In this document: positions 15,054-27,800 of the stretch, piece after piece
How positions within the stretch are numbered: the first letter of the stretch is position 1
Layout: every line of letters starts with the position of its first letter
Assembly: GCF_050948215.1 (NCBI RefSeq)
Contig: NW_027488641.1
Location: 620,001-684,000 of the forward strand
DNA length: 64,000 nucleotides
Direction: 5' to 3'
Source: Halictus rubicundus
Taxonomy: Eukaryota > Arthropoda > Insecta > Hymenoptera > Halictidae
Notes under the pieces: model-generated
The model's database searches: none
What the model saw: the letters and a program-made list of their open reading frames with translations, nothing else
Told to the model about the DNA's origin: nothing
Position numbers and translations under genes: made by a program

Positions 15054-16470
15054 GGATAGGATAGAGGATGGGATAGGATAGAGGATAATATAGGATAGAG
15101 GATAGGATAGGATACGATAGAGGATAGGATAGGATAGAGGATATGATACGATAGAGGATAGGATAGGATAGAGGATACGATATAGGATTTAATAAGATAG
15201 AGGATAGGATAGGATAGAGGATAGGATAGGATACAGGATAGGATAGGATAGAGGATAGGATATGATAGAGGATAGGATAGGATAGAGGATAGGATAGGAT
15301 AGAGAATAGGATGGGATAGAGGATAGGATAGGATAGAGAGAGGATAGGATAGGATAGAGGATAGGATAGGATAGAGGATGGGATAGGATAGAGGATAGGA
15401 TAGGATAGAGGATAGGATAGGATAGGATAGAGGATAGGATAGGATAGAGGATAGGATAGGATAGAGGATGGGATAGGATAGAGGATAATATAGGATAGAG
15501 GATAGGATAGGATAGAGGAAAGGATAGGATAGAGGATAGGATAGGATAGAGGATAGGATAGGATAGAGGATGGGATAGGATAGAGGATAATATAGGATAG
15601 AGGATAGGATGGGATAGAGGATAGGATAGGATAGAGGATAGGATAGGATAGAGGATAGGATAGGATAGAGGATGGGATAGGATAGAGGATAGGATAGGAT
15701 AGAGGATAGGATAGGATAGGATAGAGGATAGGATAGGATAGAGGATAGGATAGGATAGAGGATGGGGTAGGATAGAGGACAATATAGGATAGAGGATAGG
15801 ATATAGGATTTAATAGGATAGAGGATAGGATACGATAAAGGATAGGATAGGATACAGGATAGGATAGGATAGAGGATAGGATATAGGATTGGATAGGATA
15901 GCGGATAGGATAGGATAGGGGATTGGATAGGATAGAGAATAGGATATAGGATTGGATAGGATAGAGGATAGAATAGGATAGAGGATAGGATAGGATAGAG
16001 GATAGGATATGATACAGGATAGGATAGGATAGAGGATAGGATAGGATAGAGGATAGGATAGGATACAGCATAGGATAGGATAGAGGATAGGATATGATAG
16101 AGTATAGGATAGGATAGAGGATAGGATAGGATAGAGGATAGGATAGGATACAGCATAGGATAGGATAGAGGATAGGATATGATAGAGTATAGGATAGGAT
16201 AGAGGATAGGATAGGATAGAGGATAGGATAGGATAGAGGATCCGATATAGGATTTAATAGGATAGAGGATAGGATACGATAAAGGATAGGATAGGATAGA
16301 GGATAGGATAGGATAGAGAATAGGATATAGGATTGGATAGGATAGCGGATAGGATAGGATAGAGGATTGGATAGCATAGGGGATAGGATACGATAGAGGA
16401 TAGGATAGGATAGAGAATAGGATATAGGATTGGATAGGATAGAGGATACGATATAGGATTTAATAGGATA
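15054..16470 (+). repeat. Array segment between duplications
   Basis: This is 17-mer array with a mixture of cassette fragments. It includes a 22-bp unit near 15,420, a truncated unit (GATAGAGAGAGGATAGG) near 15,333 and the GATGGGGTAGG marker near 15,762, here followed by GAGGACAATATA. Two AGCATAGG units near 16,074 and 16,154 sit 80 bp apart in similar contexts, suggesting a short local duplication. No gene is seen. Confidence 0.7.
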
Positions 16471-18364
16471 GAGGGTAGGATAGGATAGAGGATGGGATAG
16501 GATAGAGGATAATATAGGGTAGAGGATAGGATAGGATGGAGGATAGGATACGATAGAGGATAGGATAGGATAGAGGATATGATACGATAGAGGATAGGAT
16601 AGGATAGAGGATACGATATAGGATTTAATAGGATAGAGGATAGGATACGATAAAGGATAGGATAGGATACAGGATAGGATAGGATAGAGAATAGGATATA
16701 GGATTGGATAGGATAGCGGATAGGATAGGATAGAGGATTGGATAGGATAGGGAATAGGATACGATAGAGGATAGGATAGGATAGAGAATAGGATATAGGA
16801 TTGGATAGGATAGAGGATAGAATAGGATAGAGGATAGGATACGATAAAGGATAGGATAGGATAGAGGATAGGATAGGATAGAGAATAGGATATAGGATTG
16901 GATAGGATAGCGGATAGGATTGGATAGAGGATTGGATAGGATAGGGGATAGGATACGATAGAGGGGATAGGATAGAGATAGTTGGATATAGGATTGGATA
17001 GGATAGAGGATACGATATAGGATTTAATAGGATAGAGGATAGGATAGGATAGAGGATAGGATAGGATACAGGATAGGATAGGATAGAGGATAGGATATGA
17101 TAGAGGATAGGATAGGATAGAGGATAGGATAGGATAGAGAATAGGATGGGATAGAGGATAGGATAGGATAGAGGATAGGATAGGATAGAGGATAGGATAG
17201 GATAGAAGATGGGATAGGATAGAGGATAGGATAGGATAGAGGATAGGATAGGATAGGATAGAGGATAGGATAGGATAGAGGATAGGATAGGATAGAGGAT
17301 AGGATAGGATAGAGGATACGATATAGGATTTAATAGGATAGAGGATAGGATACGATAGAGGATACGATAGGATAGAGGATAGGATAGGATAGAGAATAGG
17401 ATAGGATAGAGGAAAGGATAGGATAGAGGATAGGATAGGATAGAGGATAGGATAGGATAGAGGATGGGATAGGATAGAGGATAATATAGGATAGAGGATA
17501 GGATAGGATAGAGGATGGGGTAGGATAGAGGATAATATAGGATAGAGGATAGGATATAGGATTTAATAGGATAGAGGATAGGATACGATAAAGGATAGGA
17601 TAGGATAGAGGATAGGATATAGGATTGGATAGGATAGCGGATAGGATAGGATAGGGGATTGGATAGGATAGAGAATAGGATATAGGATTGGATAGGATAG
17701 AGGATAGAATAGGATAAAGGATAGGATAGGATAGAGGATAGGATATGATACAGGATAGGATAGGATAGAGGATAGGATAGGATAGAGGATAGGATAGGAT
17801 ACAGCATAGGATAGGATAGAGGATAGGATATGATAGAGTATAGGATAGGATAGAGGATAGGATAGGATAGAGAATAGGATAGGATAGAGGATAGGATATG
17901 ATAGAGGATAGGATAGGATAGAGGATAGGATAGGATAGAGGATGGGATAGGATAGAGGATAGGATACGATAGAGGATAAGGATAGGATAGAGGATAGGAT
18001 AGGATAGAGGATAGGATATGATAGAGGATACGATATAGGATTTAATAGGATAGAGGATAGGATAGGGTAGAGGATAGGATAGGATAGAGGATAGGATAGG
18101 ATAGAGGATGGGATAGGATAGAGGATAATATAGGATAGAGGATAGGATAGGATGGAGGATAGGATACGATAGAGGATAGGATAGGATAGAGGATAGGATA
18201 GGATAGAGGATGGGATAGGATAGAGGATAATATAGGATAGAGGATAGGATAGGATGGAGGATAGGATACGATAGAGGATAGGATAGGATAGAGGATATGA
18301 TACGATAGAGGATAGGATAGGATAGAGGATATGATACGATAGAGGATAGGATAGGATAGAGGAT

Positions 18365-18655
18365 ACGATATAGGATTTAATAGGATAGAGGATAGGATAC
18401 GATAAAGGATAGGATAGGATAGAGGATAGGATAGGATAGAGAATAGGATATAGGATTGGATAGGATAGCGGATAGGATAGGATAGAGGATTGGATAGGAT
18501 AGGGGATAGGATATGATAGAGGATAGGATAGGATAGAGAATAGGATATAGGATTGGATAGGATAGAGGATAGAATAGGATAGAGGATAGGATAGGATAGA
18601 GGATAGGATAGGATAAAGGATAGGATAGGATAGAGGATAGGATAGGATAGAGGAT
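18365..18655 (+). repeat. 291-bp HOR copy
   Basis: The GATACGATA marker at 18,365 and the GATCCGATA marker at 18,656 are exactly 291 bp apart. The cassette between them has the same monomer order as the reference copy at 19,483, including the AAGG, GCGG, GGATTGG, GGGG and AGAATAGG units. It contains a GATATGATA in place of GATACGATA near 18,510. Confidence 0.85.
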
Positions 18656-19482
18656 CCGATATAGGATTTAATAGGATAGAGGATAGGATACGATAAAGGA
18701 TAGGATAGGATAGAGGATAGGATAGGATAGAGAATAGGATATAGGATTGGATAGGATAGCGGATAGGATAGGATAGAGGATTGGATAGGATAGGGGATAG
18801 GATACGATAGAGGATAGGATAGGATAGAGAATAGGATATAGGATTGGATAGGATAGAGGATACGATATAGGATTTAATAGGATAGAGGATAGGATAGGAT
18901 AGAGGATAGGATAGGATAGAGGATAGGATAGGATAGAGGATGGGATAGGATAGAGGATAATATAGGATAGAGGATAGGATAGGATGGAGGATAGGATACG
19001 ATAGAGGATAGGATAGGATAGAGGATATGATACGATAGAGGATAGGATAGGATAGAGGATACGATATAGGATTTAATAGGATAGAGGATAGGATACGATA
19101 AAGGATAGGATAGGATAGAGGATAGGATAGGATAGAGAATAGGATATAGGATTGGATAGGATAGCGGATAGGATAGGATAGAGGATTGGATAGGATAGGG
19201 GATAGGATACGATAGAGGATAGGATAGGATAGACAATAGGATATAGGATTGGATAGGATAGAGGATAGAATAGGATAGAGGATAGGATAGGATAGAGGAT
19301 AGGATAGGATAGAGGATAGGATAGGATAGAGGATGGGATAGGATAGAGGATAATATAGGATAGAGGATAGGATAGGATGGAGGATAGGATACGATAGAGG
19401 ATAGGATAGGATAGAGGATATGATACGATAGAGGATAGGATAGGATAGAGGATACGATATAGGATTTAATAGGATAGAGGAT

Positions 19483-20064
19483 ACGATATAGGATTTAATA
19501 GGATAGAGGATAGGATACGATAAAGGATAGGATAGGATAGAGGATAGGATAGGATAGAGAATAGGATATAGGATTGGATAGGATAGCGGATAGGATAGGA
19601 TAGAGGATTGGATAGGATAGGGGATAGGATACGATAGAGGATAGGATAGGATAGAGAATAGGATATAGGATTGGATAGGATAGAGGATAGAATAGGATAG
19701 AGGATAGGATAGGATAGAGGATAGGATAGGATAAAGGATAGGATAGGATAGAGGATAGGATAGGATAGAGGATCCGATATAGGATTTAATAGGATAGAGG
19801 ATAGGATACGATAAAGGATAGGATAGGATAGAGGATAGGATAGGATAGAGAATAGGATATAGGATTGGATAGGATAGCGGATAGGATAGGATAGAGGATT
19901 GGATAGGGTAGGGGATAGGATACGATAGAGGATAGGATAGGATAGAGAATAGGATATAGGATTGGATAGGATAGAGGATAGAATAGGATAGAGGATAGGA
20001 TAGGATAGAGGATAGGATAGGATAAAGGATAGGATAGGATAGAGGATAGGATAGGATAGAGGAT
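19483..20064 (+). repeat. 291-bp higher-order repeat (HOR), two full tandem copies plus part of a third
   Basis: Here the variant monomers repeat as an ordered cassette of exactly 291 bp. The GATACGATA/GATCCGATA marker falls at 19,483, 19,774 and 20,065. In order, a copy holds: the C-bearing unit running into TAGGATTTAATAGGATA; GAGGATAGGATACGATA; AAGGATAGGATAGGATA; a consensus unit; GAGAATAGGATA plus TAGGATTGGATAGGATA; GCGGATAGGATAGGATA; GAGGATTGGATAGGATA; GGGGATAGGATACGATA; a consensus unit; the GAGAATAGGATA/TAGGATTGG pair again; GAGGATAGAATAGGATA; then near-consensus units. The length equals three 29-bp segments plus twelve 17-mers. The third copy is incomplete and runs into other cassette types near 20.2 kb. 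Single substitutions separate the copies (for example GATAGGGTAGGGG near 19,905). Confidence 0.9.
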
Positions 20065-20264
20065 CCGATATAGGATTTAATAGGATAGAGGATAGGATAC
20101 GATAAAGGATAGGATAGGATAGAGGATAGGATATGATAGAGAATAGGATATAGGATTGGATAGGATAGCGGATAGGATAGGATAGAGGATTGGATAGCAT
20201 AGGGGATAGGATACGATAGAGGATAGGATAGGATAGAGAATAGGATATAGGATTGGATAGGATA

Positions 20265-21870
20265 GAGGATACGATATAGGATTTAATAGGATAGAGGATA
20301 GGATAGGATAGAGGATAGGATAGGATAGAGGATAGGATAGGATAGAGGATGGGATAGGATAGAGGATAATATAGGGTAGAGGATAGGATAGGATGGAGGA
20401 TAGGATACGATAGAGGATAGGATAGGATAGAGGATATGATACGATAGAGGATAGGATAGGATAGAGGATACGATATAGGATTTAATAGGATAGAGGATAG
20501 GATACGATAAAGGATAGGATAGGATACAGGATAGGATAGGATAGAGAATAGGATATAGGATTGGATAGGATAGCTGATAGGATAGGATAGAGGATTGGAT
20601 AGGATAGGGAATAGGATACGATAGAGGATAGGATAGGATAGAGAATAGGATATAGGATTGGATAGGATAGAGGATAGAATAGGATAGAGGATAGGATACG
20701 ATAAAGGATAGGATAGGATAGAGGATAGGATAGGATAGAGAATAGGATATAGGATTGGATAGGATAGCGGATAGGATAGGATAGAGGATTGGATAGGATA
20801 GGGGATAGGATACGATAGAGGATAGGATAGGATAGAGAATAGGATATAGGATTGGATAGGATAGAGGATACGATATAGGATTTAACAGGATAGAGGATAG
20901 GATACGATAAAGGATAGGATAGGATAGAGGATAGGATAGGATAGAGAATAGGATATAGGATTGGATAGGATAGCGGATAGGATAGGATAGAGGATTGGAT
21001 AGGATAGGGGATAGGATACGATAGAGGATAGGATAGGATAGAGAATAGGATATAGGATTGGAAAGGATAGAGGATAGAATAGGATAGAGGATAGGATAGG
21101 ATAGAGGATAGGATAGGATAAAGGATAGGATAGGATAGAGGATAGGATAGGATAGAGGATCCGATATAGGATTTAATAGGATAGAGGATAGGATACGATA
21201 AAGGATAGGATAGGATAGAGGATAGGATAGGATAGAGAATAGGATATAGGATTGGATAGGATAGCGGATACGATATAGGATTTAATAGGATAGAGGATAG
21301 GATAGGATAGAGGATAGGATAGGATAGAGGATAGGATAGGATAGAGGATGGGATAGGATAGAGGATAATATAGGGTAGAGGATAGGATAGGATGGAGGAT
21401 AGGATACGATAGAGGATAGGATAGGATAGAGGATATGATACGATAGAGGATAGGATAGGATAGAGGATACGATATAGGATTTAATAGGATAGAGGATAGG
21501 ATACGATAAAGGATAGGATAGGATACAGGATAGGATAGGATAGAGAATAGGATATAGGATTGGATAGGATAGCGGATAGGATAGGATAGAGGATTGGATA
21601 GGATAGGGAATAGGATACGATAGAGGATAGGATAGGATAGAGAATAGGATATAGGATTGGATAGGATAGAGGATAGAATAGGATAGAGGATAGGATACGA
21701 TAAAGGATAGGATAGGATAGAGGATAGGATAGGATAGAGAATAGGATATAGGATTGGATAGGATAGCGGATAGGATAGGATAGAGGATTGGATAGGATAG
21801 GGGATAGGATACGATAGAGGATAGGATAGGATAGAGAATAGGATATAGGATTGGATAGGATAGAGGATAC
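20265..21870 (+). repeat. Duplication with a 999-bp step inside the 4,857-bp system
   Basis: AATATAGGGTAGAGG lies at 20,374 and 21,373, and GATAGGGAATAGGATACG at 20,607 and 21,606; both steps are 999 bp. The same markers also occur at 16,517 and 16,750, so this segment exists three times. In the copy near 20,575 the GCGGATA unit reads GCTGATA. Near 20,884 the TAGGATTTAATA unit reads TAGGATTTAACA. Confidence 0.8.
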
Positions 21871-24339
21871 GATATAGGATTTAATAGGATAGAGGATAGG
21901 ATAGGATAGAGGATAGGATAGGATACAGGATAGGATAGGATAGAGGATAGGATATGATAGAGGATAGGATAGGATAGAGGATAGGATAGGATAGAGAATA
22001 GGATGGGATAGAGGATAGGATAGGATAGAGGATAGGATAGGATAGAGGATAGGATAGGATAGAAGATGGGATAGGATAGAGGATAGGATAGGATAGAGGA
22101 TAGGATAGGATAGGATAGAGGATAGGATAGGATAGAGGATAGGATAGGATAGAGGATAGGATAGGATAGAGGATACGATATAGGATTTAATAGGATAGAG
22201 GATAGGATACGATAGAGGATACGATAGGATAGAGGATAGGATAGGATAGAGAATAGGATAGGATAGAGGAAAGGATAGGATAGAGGATAGGATAGGATAG
22301 AGGATAGGATAGGATAGAGGATGGGATAGGATAGAGGATAATATAGGATAGAGGATAGGATAGGATAGAGGATGGGGTAGGATAGAGGATAATATAGGAT
22401 AGAGGATAGGATATAGGATTTAATAGGATAGAGGATAGGATACGATAAAGGATAGGATAGGATAGAGGATAGGATATAGGATTGGATAGGATAGCGGATA
22501 GGATAGGATAGGGGATTGGATAGGATAGAGAATAGGATATAGGATTGGATAGGATAGAGGATAGAATAGGATAAAGGATAGGATAGGATAGAGGATAGGA
22601 TATGATACAGGATAGGATAGGATAGAGGATAGGATAGGATAGAGGATAGGATAGGATACAGCATAGGATAGGATAGAGGATAGGATATGATAGAGTATAG
22701 GATAGGATAGAGGATAGGATAGGATAGAGAATAGGATAGGATAGAGGATAGGATATGATAGAGGATAGGATAGGATAGAGGATAGGATAGGATAGAGGAT
22801 GGGATAGGATAGAGGATAGGATACGATAGAGGATAAGGATAGGATAGAGGATAGGATAGGATAGAGGATAGGATATGATAGAGGATACGATATAGGATTT
22901 AATAGGATAGAGGATAGGATAGGATAGAGGATAGGATAGGATAGAGGATAGGATAGGATAGAGGATAGGATAGGATAGAGGATAATATAGGATAGAGGAT
23001 AGGATAGGATGGAGGATAGGATACGATAGAGGATAGGATAGGATAGAGGATAGGATAGGATAGAGGATAGGATAGGATAGAGGATAGGATAGGATAGAGG
23101 ATGGGATAGGATAGAGGATAATATAGGATAGAGGATAGGATAGGATGGAGGATAGGATACGATAGAGGATAGGATAGGATAGAGGATATGATACGATAGA
23201 GGATAGGATAGGATAGAGGATACGATATAGGATTTAATAGGATAGAGGATAGGATACGATAAAGGATAGGATAGGATAGAGGATAGGATAGGATAGAGAA
23301 TAGGATATAGGATTGGATAGGATAGCGGATAGGATAGGATAGAGGATTGGATAGGATAGGGGATAGGATACGATAGAGGATAGGATAGGATAGAGAATAG
23401 GATATAGGATTGGATAGGATAGAGGATAGAATAGGATAGAGGATAGGATAGGATAGAGGATAGGATAGGATAAAGGATAGGATAGGATAGAGGATAGGAT
23501 AGGATAGAGGATCCGATATAGGATTTAATAGGATAGAGGATAGGATACGATAAAGGATAGGATAGGATAGAGGATAGGATAGGATAGAGAATAGGATATA
23601 GGATTGGATAGGATAGCGGATAGGATAGGATAGAGGATTGGATAGGATAGGGGATAGGATACGATAGAGGATAGGATAGGATAGAGAATAGGATATAGGA
23701 TTGGATAGGATAGAGGATACGATATAGGATTTAATAGGATAGAGGATAGGATAGGATAGAGGATAGGATAGGATAGAGGATAGGATAGGATAGAGGATGG
23801 GATAGGATAGAGGATAATATAGGATAGAGGATAGGATAGGATGGAGGATAGGATACGATAGAGGATAGGATAGGATAGAGGATATGATACGATAGAGGAT
23901 AGGATAGGATAGAGGATACGATATAGGATTTAATAGGATAGAGGATAGGATACGATAAAGGATAGGATAGGATAGAGGATAGGATAGGATAGAGAATAGG
24001 ATATAGGATTGGATAGGATAGCGGATAGGATAGGATAGAGGATTGGATAGGATAGGGGATAGGATACGATAGAGGATAGGATAGGATAGACAATAGGATA
24101 TAGGATTGGATAGGATAGAGGATAGAATAGGATAGAGGATAGGATAGGATAGAGGATAGGATAGGATAGAGGATAGGATAGGATAGAGGATGGGATAGGA
24201 TAGAGGATAATATAGGATTGAGGATAGGATAGGATGGAGGATAGGATACGATAGAGGATAGGATAGGATAGAGGATATGATACGATAGAGGATAGGATAG
24301 GATAGAGGATACGATATAGGATTTAATAGGATAGAGTAT

Positions 24340-24630
24340 ACGATATAGGATTTAATAGGATAGAGGATAGGATACGATAAAGGATAGGATAGGATAGAGG
24401 ATAGGATAGGATAGAGAATAGGATATAGGATTGGATAGGATAGCGGATAGGATAGGATAGAGGATTGGATAGGATAGGGGATAGGATACGATAGAGGATA
24501 GGATAGGATAGAGAATAGGATATAGGATTGGATAGGATAGAGGATAGAATAGGATAGAGGATAGGATAGGATAGAGGATAGGATAGGATAAAGGATAGGA
24601 TAGGATAGAGGATAGGATAGGATAGAGGAT
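24340..24630 (+). repeat. 291-bp HOR copy (two-copy site of the 4,857-bp duplication)
   Basis: Markers at 24,340 and 24,631 are 291 bp apart. This is the counterpart of 19,483-20,064 after a shift of 4,857 bp, but with one cassette fewer: the alignment offset falls from 4,857 to 4,566 across it, a difference of exactly 291. Copy number of the cassette therefore changed after the larger duplication. Confidence 0.85.
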
Positions 24631-24899
24631 CCGATATAGGATTTAATAGGATAGAGGATAGGATACGATAAAGGATAGGATAGGATAGAGGATAGGATAG
24701 GATAGAGAATAGGATATAGGATTGGATAGGATAGCGGATAGGATAGGATAGAGGATTGGATAGCATAGGGGATAGGATACGATAGAGGATAGGATAGGAT
24801 AGAGAATAGGATATAGGATTGGATAGGATAGAGGATACGATATAGGATTTAATAGGATAGAGGATAGGATAGGATAGAGGATAGGATAGGATAGAGGAT

Positions 24900-27800
24900 A
24901 GGATAGGATAGAGGATAGGATAGGATAGAGGATGGGATAGGATAGAGGATAATATAGGATAGAGGATAGGATAGGATGGAGGATAGGATACGATAGAGGA
25001 TAGGATAGGATAGAGGATATGATACGATAGACGATAGGATAGGATAGAGGATACGATATAGGATTTAATAGGATAGAGGATAGGATACGATAAAGAATAG
25101 GATAGGATAGAGGATAGGATAGGATAGAGAATAGGATATAGGATTGGATAGGATAGCGGATAGGATAGGATAGAGGATTGGATAGGATAGGGGATAGGAT
25201 ACGATAGAGGATAGGATAGGATAGAGAATAGGATATATTATTGGATAGGATAGAGGATAGAATAGGATAGAGGATAGGATACGATAAAGGATAGGATAGG
25301 ATAGAGGATAGGATAGGATAGAGGATAGGATATGATAGAGGATAGGATAGGATAGAGGATAGGATAGGATAGAGGATAGGATAGGATAGAGGATAGGATA
25401 GGATAGAGGATAGGATAGGATAGAGGATACGATATAGGATTTAATAGGATAGAGGATAGGATACGATAGAGGATACGATAGGATAGAGGATAGGATAGGA
25501 TAGAGAATAGGATAGGATAGAGGAAAGGATAGGATAGAGGATAGGATAGGATAGAGGATAGGATAGGATAGAGGATGGGATAGGATAGAGGATAATATAG
25601 GATAGAGGATAGGATAGGATAGAGGATGGGGTAGGATAGAGGATAATATAGGATAGAGGATAGGATATAGGATTTAATAGGATAGAGGATAGGATACGAT
25701 AAAGGATAGGATAGGATAGAGGATAGGATATAGGATTGGATAGGATAGCGGATAGGATAGGATAGGGGATTGGATAGGATAGAGAATAGGATATAGGATT
25801 GGATAGGATAGAGGATAGAATAGGATAGAGGATAGGATAGGATAGAGGATAGGATATGATACAGGATAGGATAGGATAGAGGATAGGATAGGATAGAGGA
25901 TAGGATAGGATACAGCATAGGATAGGATAGAGGATAGGATATGATAGAGGATAGGATAGGATAGAGGATAGGATAGGATAGAGAATAGGATAGGATAGAG
26001 GATAGGATATGATAGAGGATAGGATAGGATAGAGGATAGGATAGGATAGAGGATGGGATAGGATAGAGGATACGATACGATAGAGAATAAGGATAGGATA
26101 GAGGATAGGATAGGATAGAGGATACGATATAGGATTTAATAGGATAGAGGATAGGATAGGATAGAGGATAGGATAGGATATAGGATAGGATAGGATAGAG
26201 GATGGGATAGGATAGAGGATAATATAGGATAGAGGATAGGATAGGATGGAGGATAGGATACGATAGAGGATAGGATAGGATAGAGGATATGATACGATAG
26301 AGGATAGGATAGGATAGAGGATACGATATAGGATTTAATAGGATAGAGGATAGGATACGATAAAGGATAGGATAGGATAGAGGATAGGATAGGATAGAGA
26401 ATAGGATATAGGATTGGATAGGATAGCGGGTAGGATAGGATAGAGGATTGGATAGGATGGGGGATAGGATACGATAGAGGATAGGATAGGATAGAGAATA
26501 GGATATAGGATTGGATAGGATAGAGGATAGAATAGGATAGAGGATAGGATAGGATAGAGGATAGGATAGGATAAAGGATAGGATAGGATAGAGGATAGGA
26601 TAGGATAGAGGATCCGATATAGGATTTAATAGGATAGAGGATAGGATACGATAAAGGATAGGATAGGATAGAGGATAGGATAGGATAGACAATAGGATAT
26701 AGGATTGGATAGGATAGCGGATAGGATAGGATAGAGGATTGGATAGGATAGGGGATAGGATACGATAGAGGATAGGATAGGATAGAGAATAGGATATAGG
26801 ATTGGATAGGATAGAGGATAGAATAGGATAGAGGATAGGATAGGATAGAGGATAGGATAGGATAAAGGATAGGATAGGATAGAGGATAGGATAGGATAGA
26901 GGATCCGATATAGGATTTAATAGGATAGAGGATAGGATACGATAAAGGATAGGATAGGATAGAGGATAGGATAGGATAGAGAATAGGATATAGGATTGGA
27001 TAGGATAGCGGATAGGATAGGATAGAGGATTGGATAGGATAGGGGATAGGATACGATAGAGGATAGGATAGGATAGAGAATAGGATATAGGATTGGATAG
27101 GATAGAGGATACGATATAGGATTTAATAGAATAGAGGATAGGATAGGATAGAGGATAGGATAGGATAGAGGATAGGATAGGATAGAGGATGGGATAGGAT
27201 AGAGGATAATATAGGATAGAGGATTGGATAGGATAGAGGATGGGGTAGGATAGAGGATAATATAGGATAGAGGATAGGATATAGGATTTAATAGGATAGA
27301 GGATAGGATACGATAAAGGATAGGATAGGATAGAGGATAGGATATAGGATTGGATAGGATAGCGGATAGGATAGGATAGGGGATTGGATAGGATAGAGAA
27401 TAGGATATAGGATTGGATAGGATAGAGGATAGAATAGGATAGAGGATAGGATAGGATAGAGGATAGGATATGATACAGAATAGGATAGGATAGAGGATAG
27501 GATAGGATAGAGGATAGGATAGGATAGAGGATAGGATAGGATACAGCATAGGATAGGATAGAGGATAGGATATGATAGAGGATAGGATAGGATAGAGGAT
27601 ACGATAGGATAGAGAATAGGATAGGATAGAGGATAGGATATGATAGAGGATAGGATAGGATAGAGGATAGGATAGGATAGAGGATGGGATAGGATAGAGG
27701 ATAGGATACGATAGAGGATAAGGATAGGATAGAGGATAGGATAGGATAGAGGATAGGATATGATAGAGGATACGATATAGGATTTAATAGGACAGAGGAT

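Larger units (their letters stand above)
16470..24900 (+). repeat. Interrupted duplication, 4,857-bp offset (about 16,470-20,300 and 21,330-24,900)
   Basis: Variant order is shared at an offset of 4,856-4,857 bp. AATATAGGGTAGAGG is at 16,517 and 21,373, TAGGGAATAGG at 16,750 and 21,606, TACAGG at 17,067 and 21,924, AGCATAGG at 17,805 and 22,662, and AGACAATAGG at 19,231 and 24,088. Near 16,964-16,990 the first copy has a scrambled monomer (GAGGGGATAGGATAGAGATAGTTGGATATAGG, read in pieces) that accounts for the 1-bp change in offset. After 19,483 the first copy has one more 291-bp cassette than the second. The two copies are separated by about 1 kb belonging to a third partial copy. Confidence 0.85.

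Noticed and set aside
16964..16995. Small insertion or foreign sequence at GATAGAGATAGTTGG
   Set aside because: It aligns with the normal GAGGATAGG/GAGAATAGG units of the copy at about 21,820-21,845 with a few small indels, so it is a scrambled monomer, possibly sequencing noise.
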